Assembly: GCF_002846415.1 (NCBI RefSeq)
Contig: NZ_PJMX01000001.1
Span: 2,356,001-2,420,000 of the forward strand
Origin: Streptomyces sp. TLI_146
GTDB lineage: Bacteria; Actinomycetota; Actinomycetes; Streptomycetales; Streptomycetaceae
Reading direction: 5' to 3'
DNA length: 64,000 bases
Position numbers and translations under genes: made by a program. Shown in pieces: positions 53,748 through 64,000 of this stretch. Under the pieces are notes generated by a model. The model searched no databases and had not been told where the DNA came from. It was given only the letters and a program-made list of their open reading frames with translations. Position 1 is the stretch's first letter, and each line of letters begins with the position of its first letter.

Positions 53748-54461
53748 ATGATGCGTACCGCTCTCGCGCTGGGCGCGGCCCTGCTCGCGCTCGCGACCCC
53801 GGCCGCCGCCGCGGACTCCTGCCCGTTCCACTCGCCGAACCTGCCCAACCGGATGGCCGACACCGGCGGCGGCACCCAGCTGATCACCGCCGAGGCCCCC
53901 TCCACCGGCTCCACCACGGGCACCGTGACCTGGTGGAACAAGCGCGGCCCGCTGTGGGTGGCGGCGGGCCGGGCCGCCGCCAGGTTCGGGTCCAACGGGC
54001 TGGTCGAGGGCACCGCCCGCAAACAGAGCACCAGCACCACCCCGACCGGCCTCTACGACCTGCCGTACGCCTTCGGCACCACGGCCGCCCCCGCCGGCAC
54101 CCGGTTCTCCTACCGCCGCGCCACCGACAAGTCCTGGTGGTGCGAGGACACCGCCTCTCAGGCGTACAACCGCTGGGTGGAGGGGCTGCCCGCCGACTGC
54201 CGCGCGAGCGAGTCCGAGAAGATCACCGCCTTCCCGACGCAGTACGCCCGCGCCCTGGTGGTCGGGTTCAACTACGACCAGCCGGTGCGCGGGCGGGGTG
54301 CGGGGATCTTCCTGCACGTCAACGGGAAGGGGGCGACGGCCGGTTGCGTGTCCGTCCCGGCGGACGCGATGGCCCGCATCCTGGCCTGGGCGGACCCGGC
54401 CAAGCACCCCCACATCGCGATCGGCACGGCGTCCGGGCCGACCGCGATCACCCGCTACTGA
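53748..54461 (+). CDS. Secreted L,D-transpeptidase-like (YkuD-type) protein
   Basis: A 237-residue exported protein with a classical signal peptide (MMRTALALGAALLALATPAAAA). The C-terminal catalytic region carries GIFLHVNGKGATAGCVSVP, matching the H-x-x-G...GC pattern of YkuD L,D-transpeptidases, with the Cys as nucleophile; the spacing suits the fold. Such enzymes link or attach peptidoglycan. Substrate and role in this organism are unknown. It converges on argR with a 12-base gap. ATG at 53748 lacks a clear ribosome site. Confidence 0.85.
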   Translation: MMRTALALGAALLALATPAAAADSCPFHSPNLPNRMADTGGGTQLITAEAPSTGSTTGTVTWWNKRGPLWVAAGRAAARFGSNGLVEGTARKQSTSTTPTGLYDLPYAFGTTAAPAGTRFSYRRATDKSWWCEDTASQAYNRWVEGLPADCRASESEKITAFPTQYARALVVGFNYDQPVRGRGAGIFLHVNGKGATAGCVSVPADAMARILAWADPAKHPHIAIGTASGPTAITRY

Positions 54462-54473
54462 ACCGCCTCCCCC

Positions 54474-55013
54474 TCAGCGGTCGTTCTGCGCCAGGCGCAG
54501 CAGATGGTCGGCCAGCGCCTGGCCGCCCGCCGGGTCGCGGCTGATCAGCATCAGGGTGTCGTCACCCGCGATCGTGCCGAGGATGTCGTGCAGTTCGGCC
54601 TGGTCGATGGCCGAGGCGAGGAACTGGGCGGCGCCCGGCGGCGTACGGAGCACCACCAGGTTGGCGGAGGCCTCCGCGGAGATCAGCAGCTCCGCGGAGA
54701 GCCTGCGCATCCGCTCCTCCTTGGCCGACTCGCCGAGGGGGGCCTTGGGCGTGCGGAAACCGCCTTCACTGGGCACCGCGTAGATCAGCTCGCCGCCGGT
54801 GTTGCGGATCTTCACCGCGCCCAGCTCGTCGAGGTCGCGGGAGAGCGTCGCCTGGGTGACGCTCAGCCCGTCGTCCGCGAGCAGCTTGGCGAGCTGGCTC
54901 TGGGACCGCACCGGCTGCCGGTTGAGGATGTCCACGATCCGGCGGTGGCGGGCGGTGCGGGTCTGCGGTACGGCGGGGCCGCCGAGCTCTGGGTCCTGCG
55001 CCTCGTCGGTCAT
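54474..55013 (-). CDS. argR: Arginine repressor ArgR
   Basis: Hexameric arginine-responsive DNA-binding protein (179 residues). The N-terminal winged helix includes [48 protein letters not shown]; the C-terminal arginine-binding domain has the core [18 protein letters not shown]. It is the last gene of argC-J-B-D-R, ten bases after argD, so it forms a feedback loop with the ARG-box elements before argC and argG. Confidence 0.96.
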   Translation of the reverse strand: MTDEAQDPELGGPAVPQTRTARHRRIVDILNRQPVRSQSQLAKLLADDGLSVTQATLSRDLDELGAVKIRNTGGELIYAVPSEGGFRTPKAPLGESAKEERMRRLSAELLISAEASANLVVLRTPPGAAQFLASAIDQAELHDILGTIAGDDTLMLISRDPAGGQALADHLLRLAQNDR

Positions 55014-55023
55014 CGTCGTCGTC

Positions 55024-56214
55024 TCATTCTGATCGTCCGTCCCCGTTGGTCACTGCGTCGAGGACGCCGGGCAGCGACTGGAGGAACGCGTCCACCTCCG
55101 CGTCACCGATGATCAGCGGCGGCATGAGCCGTACGACATCGGGGGCGGGCGCGTTGACCAGGAAGCCGGCATCCTGGGCCGCGCGCTGCACCTGGGCGGC
55201 GACGGCCTCGGTGAGCACGATACCCAGCAGCAGGCCCGCGCCACGGACATGGGAGACCAGCGGGTGCGCCAGCGCCTCGATTCCGCCCCGCAGCCGCTCG
55301 CCGAGCCGCTTCACCCGGTCCAGGGCGCCGTCGGCGGCGAGGGTGTCCAGAACGGCGAGTCCGGCCGCGCACGCCACCGGGTTCCCGCCGAAGGTCGTGC
55401 CGTGCTGACCGGGCTTGAGGAGGTCGGCGGCCCGGCCGAAGGCGACGGTGGCGCCGATGGGCAGTCCGCCGCCGAGGCCCTTGGCGAGCGTGACGAGGTC
55501 CGGCTCGACGCCCTCGTGCCGCTGGTGCTCGAACCAGCTGCCGGTCCGGCCGATGCCGGTCTGCACCTCGTCCAGGACGAGCAGCGTGCCGGTGGCCGCG
55601 GTGATCTCGCGGGCCGCCCGCAGATAGCCCTTGGGCGGGACGACCACGCCGTTCTCGCCCTGGATGGGCTCGATGACGAGCAGCGCGGTCTCCTCGGTGA
55701 CCGCGGCCCGCAGCGCCTCGACGTCCCCGTACGGCACATGGGTGACGTCGCCCGGCAGCGGCCGGAAGGGCTCCTGCTTCTTGGGCTGGCCGGTGAGGGA
55801 GAGCGCGCCCATCGTCCGGCCGTGGAAGCCGCCCTCGGTCGCGACCATGTGCCCGCGCCCGGTCAGCCGACCGATCTTGAAGGCGCCCTCGTTGGCCTCG
55901 GCGCCCGAGTTGCAGAAGAAGACCCGGCCGGGCCGCCCGAAGAGCTCGATCAGCCGCTCGGCGAGCGCCACCGGGGGCTCGGCAATGTACAGGTTGGAGA
56001 CGTGGCCGAGCGAGGCGATCTGGCGGGACACCGCCTCGACGACGGCCGGGTGGCCGTGGCCGAGGGCGTTGACCGCGATGCCGCCGACGAAGTCGGTGTA
56101 CTCGGTGCCGTCCGCGTCCCACACCTTGGCGCCCGCGCCGCGCACCAGCGCGAGCCGCGGGGTGCCGTAGTTGTCCGCCATGACCCGCTGCCACCGCTGG
56201 GCGAGGCCGCTCAT
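55024..56214 (-). CDS. argD: Acetylornithine aminotransferase
   Basis: PLP-dependent class III aminotransferase (396 residues). The PLP lysine is in [17 protein letters not shown], and the substrate-side [15 protein letters not shown] segment and [21 protein letters not shown] block are present. It converts N-acetylglutamate semialdehyde to N-acetylornithine and may also act in lysine synthesis. ATG at 56214 overlaps the argB stop by four bases. Confidence 0.97.
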   Translation of the reverse strand: MSGLAQRWQRVMADNYGTPRLALVRGAGAKVWDADGTEYTDFVGGIAVNALGHGHPAVVEAVSRQIASLGHVSNLYIAEPPVALAERLIELFGRPGRVFFCNSGAEANEGAFKIGRLTGRGHMVATEGGFHGRTMGALSLTGQPKKQEPFRPLPGDVTHVPYGDVEALRAAVTEETALLVIEPIQGENGVVVPPKGYLRAAREITAATGTLLVLDEVQTGIGRTGSWFEHQRHEGVEPDLVTLAKGLGGGLPIGATVAFGRAADLLKPGQHGTTFGGNPVACAAGLAVLDTLAADGALDRVKRLGERLRGGIEALAHPLVSHVRGAGLLLGIVLTEAVAAQVQRAAQDAGFLVNAPAPDVVRLMPPLIIGDAEVDAFLQSLPGVLDAVTNGDGRSE

Positions 56215-57106
56215 GATTCCCCCTGTCCGTCCGGCACGACCATCGTGCCGATGCCTTCGTCGGTGAAGATCTCCAGCAGGATCGAGTGCTGGACGCGGCC
56301 GTCGATCACGCGCGCGGTGGTGACGCCGTTGCGCACGGCGAACAGACAGCCCTCCATCTTGGGGACCATGCCGCTGGAGAGGTCGGGCAGCAGCTTCTCC
56401 AGCTGGCTCGCGGTGAGCCTGCTGATGACCTCGTCGCTGTGCGGCCAGTCCTCGTACAGGCCCTCGACGTCAGTGAGGACCATCAGGGTCTCGGCGCCCA
56501 GCGCAGCCGCAAGAGCCGCAGCCGCCGTATCAGCATTGACGTTGTAGACATGTCCGTCGTCCTGGGAGCGGGCGATCGAGGAGATGACCGGGATCCGGCC
56601 GTCGGCGAGCAGCGCCTCGATGGCGCCGGTGTCGATCGCGGTGATCTCACCGACCCGGCCGATGTCGACGAGCTCACCGTCGATCTCGGGCCGGTGCTGG
56701 GTGGCGGTGATGGTGTGGGCGTCCTCGCCGGTCATGCCGACGGCGAGCGGGCCGTGCTGGTTGAGCAGCCCGACGAGCTCGCGCTGGACCTGCCCGGCGA
56801 GCACCATCCGTACGACGTCCATGGCCTCCGGCGTGGTGACGCGCAGGCCCGCCTTGAACTCGCTGACCAGGCCGTGCCGGTCGAGCTGGGCGCTGATCTG
56901 GGGGCCGCCGCCGTGCACCACGACGGGCTTGAGGCCGGCGTGCCGCAGGAAGACGACGTCCTGGGCGAAGGCGGCCTTGAGGGCCTCGTCGACCATGGCG
57001 TTGCCGCCGAACTTGATGACGACGGTCTTGCCGTGGTGGCGGGTCAGCCACGGCAGCGCCTCGATGAGGATCTGCGCCTTCGGGAGCGCGGTGTGCTTAC
57101 GGGTAC

Positions 57107-57110
<4 letters not shown>
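56211..57110 (-). CDS. argB: N-acetylglutamate kinase
   Basis: Amino-acid-kinase-fold enzyme (299 residues) that phosphorylates N-acetylglutamate. It has the KFGGNAMVD phosphate-binding start, [13 protein letters not shown] substrate loop and a [28 protein letters not shown] core. The N-terminal extension ([19 protein letters not shown]) is typical of hexameric, arginine-inhibited kinases. ATG at 57110 overlaps the argJ stop by four bases. Confidence 0.97.
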
Positions 57111-59347
<2,237 letters not shown>

Positions 59348-59374
59348 GTCCTCATGCCTGATACCGCGCCCGGT

Positions 59375-60052
59375 TCAGTACCCCGCCGGCCGCACCAGCC
59401 CGCTCTCGTACGCGAACACCGCCGCCTGGGTGCGGTCGCGGAGGGCGAGCTTCACCAGGATGCGGCTGACGTGGGTCTTCACCGTCTGCTCGGCCACGAC
59501 CAGTGCGGTGGCGATCTCCGCGTTGGACAGGCCCTGGGCGATCAGGGACAGGACCTCCGTCTCGCGTTCGGTCAGGGTGGCCACGCGGTCCCTGAGCGGC
59601 GCGCGGGGAGCGCCCGCCGTGCGGGAGAACTCGGCTATCAGGCGCTTGGTGACGCCCGGCGCGAGCAGGGCGTCGCCCGCCGCCACCACCCGTACCGCAT
59701 GCGCCAGTTCGGCGGCGGAGGCGTCCTTCAGGAGGAAGCCGGAGGCGCCCGCGCGCAGGGCCTCGTACACGTACTCGTCCAGGTCGAAGGTGGTCAGGAT
59801 GAGGACCTTGACCGTGGCGTCGGCCGGGCCGGTGACGCGGCGGGTGGCCTCGATGCCGCCGACCCCGGGCATCCGGACGTCCATCAGGACGACGTCGGGG
59901 GCGAGTTCGGCGACCTTGGCCACGGCGTCGAGGCCGTCGACCGCCTGGCCGACCACCTCGATGCCCGGTTCGGCGTTGAGCAGCACCGTCAGGCCCTGCC
60001 GCACCATCATCTGGTCGTCGGCGATCAGGACGCGGATGGCGGTGGTCGTCAT
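59375..60052 (-). CDS. NarL/FixJ-type response regulator
   Basis: A 225-residue regulator. The receiver has Asp58 in VVLMDVRMPG as phosphoacceptor and a conserved KDASAAEL segment; the C-terminal LuxR helix-turn-helix is LTERETEVLSLIAQGLSNAEIATALVVAEQTVKTHVSRILVKL. Its ATG overlaps the kinase stop by four bases. Signal and targets unknown; such pairs are numerous in Streptomyces. Confidence 0.95.
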   Translation of the reverse strand: MTTTAIRVLIADDQMMVRQGLTVLLNAEPGIEVVGQAVDGLDAVAKVAELAPDVVLMDVRMPGVGGIEATRRVTGPADATVKVLILTTFDLDEYVYEALRAGASGFLLKDASAAELAHAVRVVAAGDALLAPGVTKRLIAEFSRTAGAPRAPLRDRVATLTERETEVLSLIAQGLSNAEIATALVVAEQTVKTHVSRILVKLALRDRTQAAVFAYESGLVRPAGY

Positions 60053-61329
60053 GGGGTGTCCTCGGCGGTGTTCGTGGCGGCGGTGCGGTCCGTGGGCAGG
60101 AGCGCCGTGATCTCGTAACCGCCCTCCGGGGTCGCGCCGGTGGCCAGTTCGCCTCCCAGCATCGCAGCCCGCTCCCGCATCCCGAGCAGGCCGTGGCCGG
60201 TGCCCGGCGAGGGCGGGGCGGACCTGGTGGGCCGGGAGTTGGTGACGCGGACGGTGAGCGTGGCCGGGTGGTAGCCGATCGCCACCCGCACCCGCGCCCC
60301 GGGCGCGTGCCGCATCGCGTTGCTCAGCGCCTCCTGGACGATGCGGTACGCCGAGAGCCCGACGCCCGGGGCGAGCGGGCGCGGGGTGCCCGCGGTCTCG
60401 GTGGCCACCTCCAGACCGGCGGCCCGCACATTGGCGACCAGTTCGCCGAGCCGGTCGAGGGTGGGCTGCGGGGCGTGCCGGGCGCCCTCCGGGTCCGCCG
60501 AGCGCAGCACGCCCAGGACCCGGCGCAGTTCGGTGAGCGCCTGGACGGCGTTCTCGCGGATGCCCGCCAGGTTCTCGGTGAGCTCCGGGGGCGGGTCGGC
60601 CACCAGGTGCGGGGCGACCTGGGCCTGGATGGAGATCACCGACATGTGGTGGGCGACCACGTCGTGCAGCTCGCGGGCGATGCGGCCGCGCTCCTCCAGG
60701 AGGGTGCGCCGGGCCCGTTCGTCGGCGGTGAGCACCTCCTGCTCGACCAGCCGGGAGCGGGCCACCCGGCTGGCGCGCAGCGACGCCCCGACCACCACGG
60801 CGGTCCCGAAGGCGATGGCGGCCCGGGTGACGTCCTGGTTGTGGCCGCGGTCCGAGAGGGCCAGGCCGAGCAGCCCCGACCCGACGGTGATCACCAGGGC
60901 GGTGGCCGCGACCCGGGGCCGCACCCGCAGCGACAGCAGGAGCAGCACCGCGGTGTGCAGCGCGATCCCGGAGACGCTCCACGGCCACACCCGGCCCCCG
61001 GGGACGGTGGCGGCCACCGACTCCGCCGACACGGACATCGCGGCCGTGGAGAGCCACCAGGCGGCCACCGGACGGGAGAGCGCGACGACGACGGCACCGG
61101 CCTGCGCCACCGCGCACACCGCGAAGAAGACCTTGGCCGGTCCCTCCGCGTACTTGTACTCCACCCAGTTGGCGATCCCGAGGACCAGCGCGAACAGCAC
61201 CACATGGACGTGCGGCAGCCAGCCCAGCATCCCCTGGCGCGGCAGCGGGTCGCGCCGCGCCGTCAACAGCTCCTCGCACATCCCGCGCGCCCCCGCCCGT
61301 ACGGCTTCCACCAGCCGTTTCCCGTCCAC
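60049..61329 (-). CDS. HisKA_3-type sensor histidine kinase
   Basis: A 426-residue membrane kinase. About five to six hydrophobic segments (residues ~40-185) make the sensor part, with no large extracellular domain. The phosphoacceptor is His222 in RIARELHDVVAHHMSVISIQ, and the ATPase has the N box QEALSNAMRHAPGARV and GHGLLGMRERAAMLGG. GTG at 61329 has GAGGGGGG eight bases upstream. Partner of the overlapping response regulator. Confidence 0.93.
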   Translation of the reverse strand: MDGKRLVEAVRAGARGMCEELLTARRDPLPRQGMLGWLPHVHVVLFALVLGIANWVEYKYAEGPAKVFFAVCAVAQAGAVVVALSRPVAAWWLSTAAMSVSAESVAATVPGGRVWPWSVSGIALHTAVLLLLSLRVRPRVAATALVITVGSGLLGLALSDRGHNQDVTRAAIAFGTAVVVGASLRASRVARSRLVEQEVLTADERARRTLLEERGRIARELHDVVAHHMSVISIQAQVAPHLVADPPPELTENLAGIRENAVQALTELRRVLGVLRSADPEGARHAPQPTLDRLGELVANVRAAGLEVATETAGTPRPLAPGVGLSAYRIVQEALSNAMRHAPGARVRVAIGYHPATLTVRVTNSRPTRSAPPSPGTGHGLLGMRERAAMLGGELATGATPEGGYEITALLPTDRTAATNTAEDTP

Positions 61330-61513
61330 CCGCAAGCCCCCCTCGCCGACACCGCCCACACCAGGCACGATAGGGATCACGGCCCGTCGCCCGCGTCCGA
61401 CCGGGGAGGGCATCGTCCGCGTAGCTCCCAAGTACTACGGGTACGGGCCGGGGCGCCGAACTGCCGGGGCCCGGCGGTGAGATCCTTCGTCACGAGGACG
61501 AGGAGGAGCTCCC

Positions 61514-62071
61514 GTGGGTGAGAACAAGCGGCTCATGCTGGCCGGTGAGTGGTACCTGCCCGACGACCCCGAGCTGGGCGCCGACACCGAGCGCCGGATC
61601 GCGCGGTGCGCCGCCTACAACGTGGCGGGCGGCGCCCCTTCCGCCGAACGGCACAAACTGCTGGCCGAGTTGCTGGGCGAGGTCGACGAGAGCGTACGGG
61701 TGCGGCCGCCGTTCCACTGCGACTTCGGCTACAACATCAGCATCGGCGCCGGTACGTTCGTGAACTTCGGGGCGGTGTTCCTGGACACCGGCCGGATCAC
61801 CGTCGGCAGGGACGTCCAGATCGGGCCGAACGTCCAACTCCTCACTCCCACGCACGAGTTGGATGCCGAGCGGCGGCGCCAGGGGTGGGAGAAGGCCGAG
61901 CCGGTGACGATCGGGGACAACGTGTGGCTCGGCGGCGGGGTGATCGTCTGCCCCGGGGTGAGCATCGGCGCCAACACGGTGGTCGGCGCCGGATCGGTGG
62001 TCACCAGGGACCTGCCCGCGGGGGTACTGGCCGTGGGCAACCCGGCGCGGGTGATCCGCGAGCTCGGCTGA
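61514..62071 (+). CDS. Maltose/galactoside O-acetyltransferase-like hexapeptide protein
   Basis: A 185-residue left-handed beta-helix acetyltransferase of the LacA/Maa/NodL group. An N-terminal helical Mac domain (MLAGEWYLPDDPELGADTERR) precedes the hexapeptide repeats (PFHCDFGYNISIGAGTFVNFGAVFLDTGRITVG, later VTIGDNVWLGGGVIVCPGVSIGANTVVGAGSVV). His in LLTPTHELDAERR is the likely catalytic base. Sugar acceptor unknown. GTG at 61514 follows GAGGAGGAG. Confidence 0.92.
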   Translation: MGENKRLMLAGEWYLPDDPELGADTERRIARCAAYNVAGGAPSAERHKLLAELLGEVDESVRVRPPFHCDFGYNISIGAGTFVNFGAVFLDTGRITVGRDVQIGPNVQLLTPTHELDAERRRQGWEKAEPVTIGDNVWLGGGVIVCPGVSIGANTVVGAGSVVTRDLPAGVLAVGNPARVIRELG

Positions 62072-62099
62072 GCGGGTTCGGGGCTGCTCCCCCGGATCC

Positions 62100-62678
62100 C
62101 TAGCCCGCGGCCAGGCTCATCAGGCTCAGCTGCCAGCCGTGGGCGCCGCCGGTGAGCGTCACCGTCGACAGGGGCCGGACGTCGACGTTCCAGTACGTCG
62201 ACGGCGGCGCCTTCAGGGCGTACACCAGCGCCGCCCGTACGACCGCGGGTTCGGCCACCGCGACCATCGCGCCGTCCTCGGCGGGGCGGGTGTCCAGCCA
62301 GCCCCCTATCCGGGCGATGAAGCCGAGCAGCGGCTCACCGCCGTGCGGGGCCGCACGCGGGTCCGCGAGCCAGGCGTCGACGGCCTCGGGCTCGCGGGCC
62401 GCGACCTCGGCCAGGGTGTAGCCGCGCCAGCGGCCCATGTCGCAGTCGCGCAGCGCGGGCTGGGCCATCGGCGCGTACCCGAGGGCCTCTCCGGTGGCGC
62501 GGCTGCGCGCGGTCGGCGAGCAGTAGCGCAGCTCGGCCGCGCCCAGCGGCACCAGGGCGTGCGCGGCGAGCGCGACCTCGTGCCAGCCCGCCCCGTCGAG
62601 CGGGCGGTCGTCGTCGAAGCGTTCCGCCGGCAGCGCCGAGCAGCGCGCCGCCGCGACCAGCGTCAGCCGGACAGTCAT
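62100..62678 (-). CDS. Histidine phosphatase-fold protein lacking the catalytic histidines
   Basis: A 192-residue member of the histidine phosphatase superfamily by overall pattern (RLTLVAAARCSALPAERFDDDRPLDGAGW, LRYCSPTARSRATGEALG, LRDCDMGRWRGYTLAEVAAREPEAVDAWLADPRAAPHGGE). The catalytic RHG is replaced by AAR, and the second catalytic His region reads MVAVAEPAVVRAALVYAL instead of VSHGGVIRA-type sequence. It should therefore not be an active phosphomutase or phosphatase and may bind a ligand or a partner. The start is ATG at 62678. It lies beside the MocR gene. Confidence 0.85.
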   Translation of the reverse strand: MTVRLTLVAAARCSALPAERFDDDRPLDGAGWHEVALAAHALVPLGAAELRYCSPTARSRATGEALGYAPMAQPALRDCDMGRWRGYTLAEVAAREPEAVDAWLADPRAAPHGGEPLLGFIARIGGWLDTRPAEDGAMVAVAEPAVVRAALVYALKAPPSTYWNVDVRPLSTVTLTGGAHGWQLSLMSLAAG

Positions 62679-62739
62679 GGCCGAGATCGTGCGGCCGAAC
62701 GCCCGGCTGGTCAAGAGTCCGCGGCCGCGAGCGGCCTCG

Positions 62740-64000
62740 TCAGGCCGCTCCCCGGGCTCCCACCTCGTCGTATGCCGTACGCAACCGTCGTACGCCCTCC
62801 TCGATCTCGGCCCGGCCCGCCACGCCCGCGAAGCACAGCCGCAGATGCGCGGCGGGGGGCTCGGCGCTGAAGTAGGGGCGGCCGGGGGCGACGGCGACGC
62901 CGGAGCGCAGGGCCGCGGCGGCGACCGCGTCCTCGGGCGTGCCGTCCGGCAGCCGCAGCCAGAGGTGGTAGCCGCCGAAGGGCAGGTGCGGCATCTCCAG
63001 GTCGGGGAGGTGGCGGGCCAGGGCGGTCGCCATGGCCTGTCTGCGGTCGCCCAGCTCCTGGGACACGGCCCGCAGATGGCGGGGCCAGGCCGGGGAGCCG
63101 ACCAGCTCAAGGGCGGTCTCCTGGAGCGGGCGCGGCACGAAGAAGCTGTCGACGACCTGGATCGCGCGCAGCCGCTCCAGGACCGGGCCGCGGGCGGCGA
63201 GCGCGCCGACGCGCAGACTGGGCGAGGCGACCTTGGTGAGCGAGCGGACGTGGACGACCACGCCGTCCGGGTCGTCGGCGGCGAGCGGCGCGGGCAGCGG
63301 GCCCGCGTCCGCGTGGACGAGCAGCCGCGCGAAGTCGTCCTCGATGACGAACGCGCCGAACTCCCGTGCCACCCCGAGCACTTCGGCCCGCCGGGCCGGG
63401 GAGAGCACCGCGCCCGTCGGGTTCTGGAAGAGCGGCTGGCTGACCAGGACACGGGCCCCGGTGGCCCGGAAGGCGGCCGCGAGCAGATCGGGGCGCACCC
63501 CGTCGGTGTCGACCGGGACCGGCACCGGCCGCAGCCCCGAGGCGCGGGCCACCGCGAGCATGCCGGGGTAGGTGGGCGACTCCACCAGGACCGGCGCGCC
63601 CGGCGCCGCGAGCGCCCGCAGCGCCGTGGTGAGCGCGGACTGGCCACCGGCGCAGATCAGCACCTCGGCGGCGGTGACCGTGCCGCCGATCTCGCGGGCG
63701 AACCAGTCGCGCAGCTCGGGCAGCCCGTCGGTGGGCGGGCGCCCCCAGGCACCGGGGCGGCGGCCCGCGCGGGCGAGGGCGGCGGCCATCGCCCGCTCCG
63801 GCTGGAGGGCGGGGGCGAGGTAGCCGCCGTTGAACTCGATCACCCCGGGCGGGGGCGCGGCGAGGGTGGCCAGGACCCCGGACGCGTCGACCGCGCGCGG
63901 CACCGCGTCGGTGGCACCGTCGGCGCTGAGCGAGACCTCCTGCCAGGAGGTGTCGCCGGGGCGGGAGGCGGGGGTGCGGGGCTCGGCGCGGAAGACCCCG
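62740..64000 (-). CDS. MocR/PdxR-type GntR-aminotransferase regulator (N-terminus cut by window edge)
   Basis: The present part is a fold-type I PLP domain: SLTKVASPSLRVGALA holds the Schiff-base lysine, QPLFQNPTGAVLSPARR and VIEDDFARLL are the typical neighbouring blocks. A GTG at 63903 could start a stand-alone aminotransferase, but the reading frame continues without a stop to position 64000, and that stretch reads GVFRAEPRTPASRPGDTSWQ, like the end of a GntR wing plus the MocR linker. A full MocR regulator that starts outside the window is therefore favoured. Its ligand would be PLP-linked; target unknown. Confidence 0.85.
   Translation of the reverse strand, partial: GVFRAEPRTPASRPGDTSWQEVSLSADGATDAVPRAVDASGVLATLAAPPPGVIEFNGGYLAPALQPERAMAAALARAGRRPGAWGRPPTDGLPELRDWFAREIGGTVTAAEVLICAGGQSALTTALRALAAPGAPVLVESPTYPGMLAVARASGLRPVPVPVDTDGVRPDLLAAAFRATGARVLVSQPLFQNPTGAVLSPARRAEVLGVAREFGAFVIEDDFARLLVHADAGPLPAPLAADDPDGVVVHVRSLTKVASPSLRVGALAARGPVLERLRAIQVVDSFFVPRPLQETALELVGSPAWPRHLRAVSQELGDRRQAMATALARHLPDLEMPHLPFGGYHLWLRLPDGTPEDAVAAAALRSGVAVAPGRPYFSAEPPAAHLRLCFAGVAGRAEIEEGVRRLRTAYDEVGARGAA

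Noticed and set aside
62100..62678. Alpha-ribazole phosphatase CobC
   Set aside because: Both catalytic histidines are missing and the gene is far from the cobalamin genes.
62740..63903. Stand-alone aminotransferase starting at GTG 63903
   Set aside because: The frame stays open to the window edge and reads like a GntR-MocR linker, so a truncated regulator is more likely.

Overview
The window is chromosomal DNA from a Streptomyces (high-GC actinomycete). Evidence: very high GC with strong third-position GC bias; ssgB, a sporulation gene restricted to morphologically complex actinomycetes; a phosphatidylinositol-mannoside gene set; GTG starts and tightly overlapping genes; actinomycete-type -10 boxes. 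No plasmid, phage, transposase, CRISPR array or antibiotic cluster is visible. Most genes are conserved Streptomyces core; a few are lineage-specific.

Layout. 0-6 kb: leftward ruvC-ruvA-ruvB-yajC-secD (secD runs off the left edge), preceded by yebC and the pyridoxal-phosphate synthase pair pdxS-pdxT. 6-10 kb: a LemA-like protein, then pimA, a lipid A-type acyltransferase and a phosphatidylinositol-phosphate synthase, which together start PI mannoside synthesis. 10-19 kb: an EF-G paralogue with an altered G4 motif, a membrane protein, a HIT protein, thrS, an overlapping DUF4365/unknown gene pair and a DEDDh exonuclease. 19.5-27.4 kb: two Val(CAC) tRNAs, ssgB, a CGNR regulator, small membrane proteins, a DsbA-like protein, a tandem GNAT, pabB/pabC, and the tRNA run Gly-Cys-Val-Val-Val. 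27-32 kb: a zinc-ribbon protein, a phosphotransferase carrying a dispersed repeat inside its coding sequence, two small proteins, a tail-anchored Ser/Thr kinase and an rRNA methyltransferase. 32-38.6 kb: cobalamin genes (Met8/SUMT fusion, a giant BluB-CobT fusion, CobL). 39-49.8 kb: metNIQ methionine importer, acetyltransferases, a sigma-like protein, a Tat-exported glycerophosphodiesterase, PlsC, and a TetR/MFS pair divergent from a DinB protein. 49.8-59.3 kb: lepB, argH, argG, an L,D-transpeptidase-like exoprotein and the operon argC-J-B-D-R, with candidate ArgR operators before argG and argC. 59.4-64 kb: a two-component system, a hexapeptide acetyltransferase, a catalytically degenerate histidine phosphatase and a MocR-type regulator cut by the right edge.

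Themes. Arginine synthesis is almost complete here and appears self-regulated through ArgR. The cobalamin genes cover uroporphyrinogen methylation, ring methylation/decarboxylation and lower-ligand synthesis plus activation. The most unusual non-coding feature is a family of nine ~43-bp GC-rich repeats (6.85-7.11, 28.56, 29.02, 43.62 and 46.93-47.04 kb), mostly at gene 3' ends, one of them lying in frame inside a kinase-like gene. A second is a 15-16 bp periodic GAATTC array near 22.6 kb.
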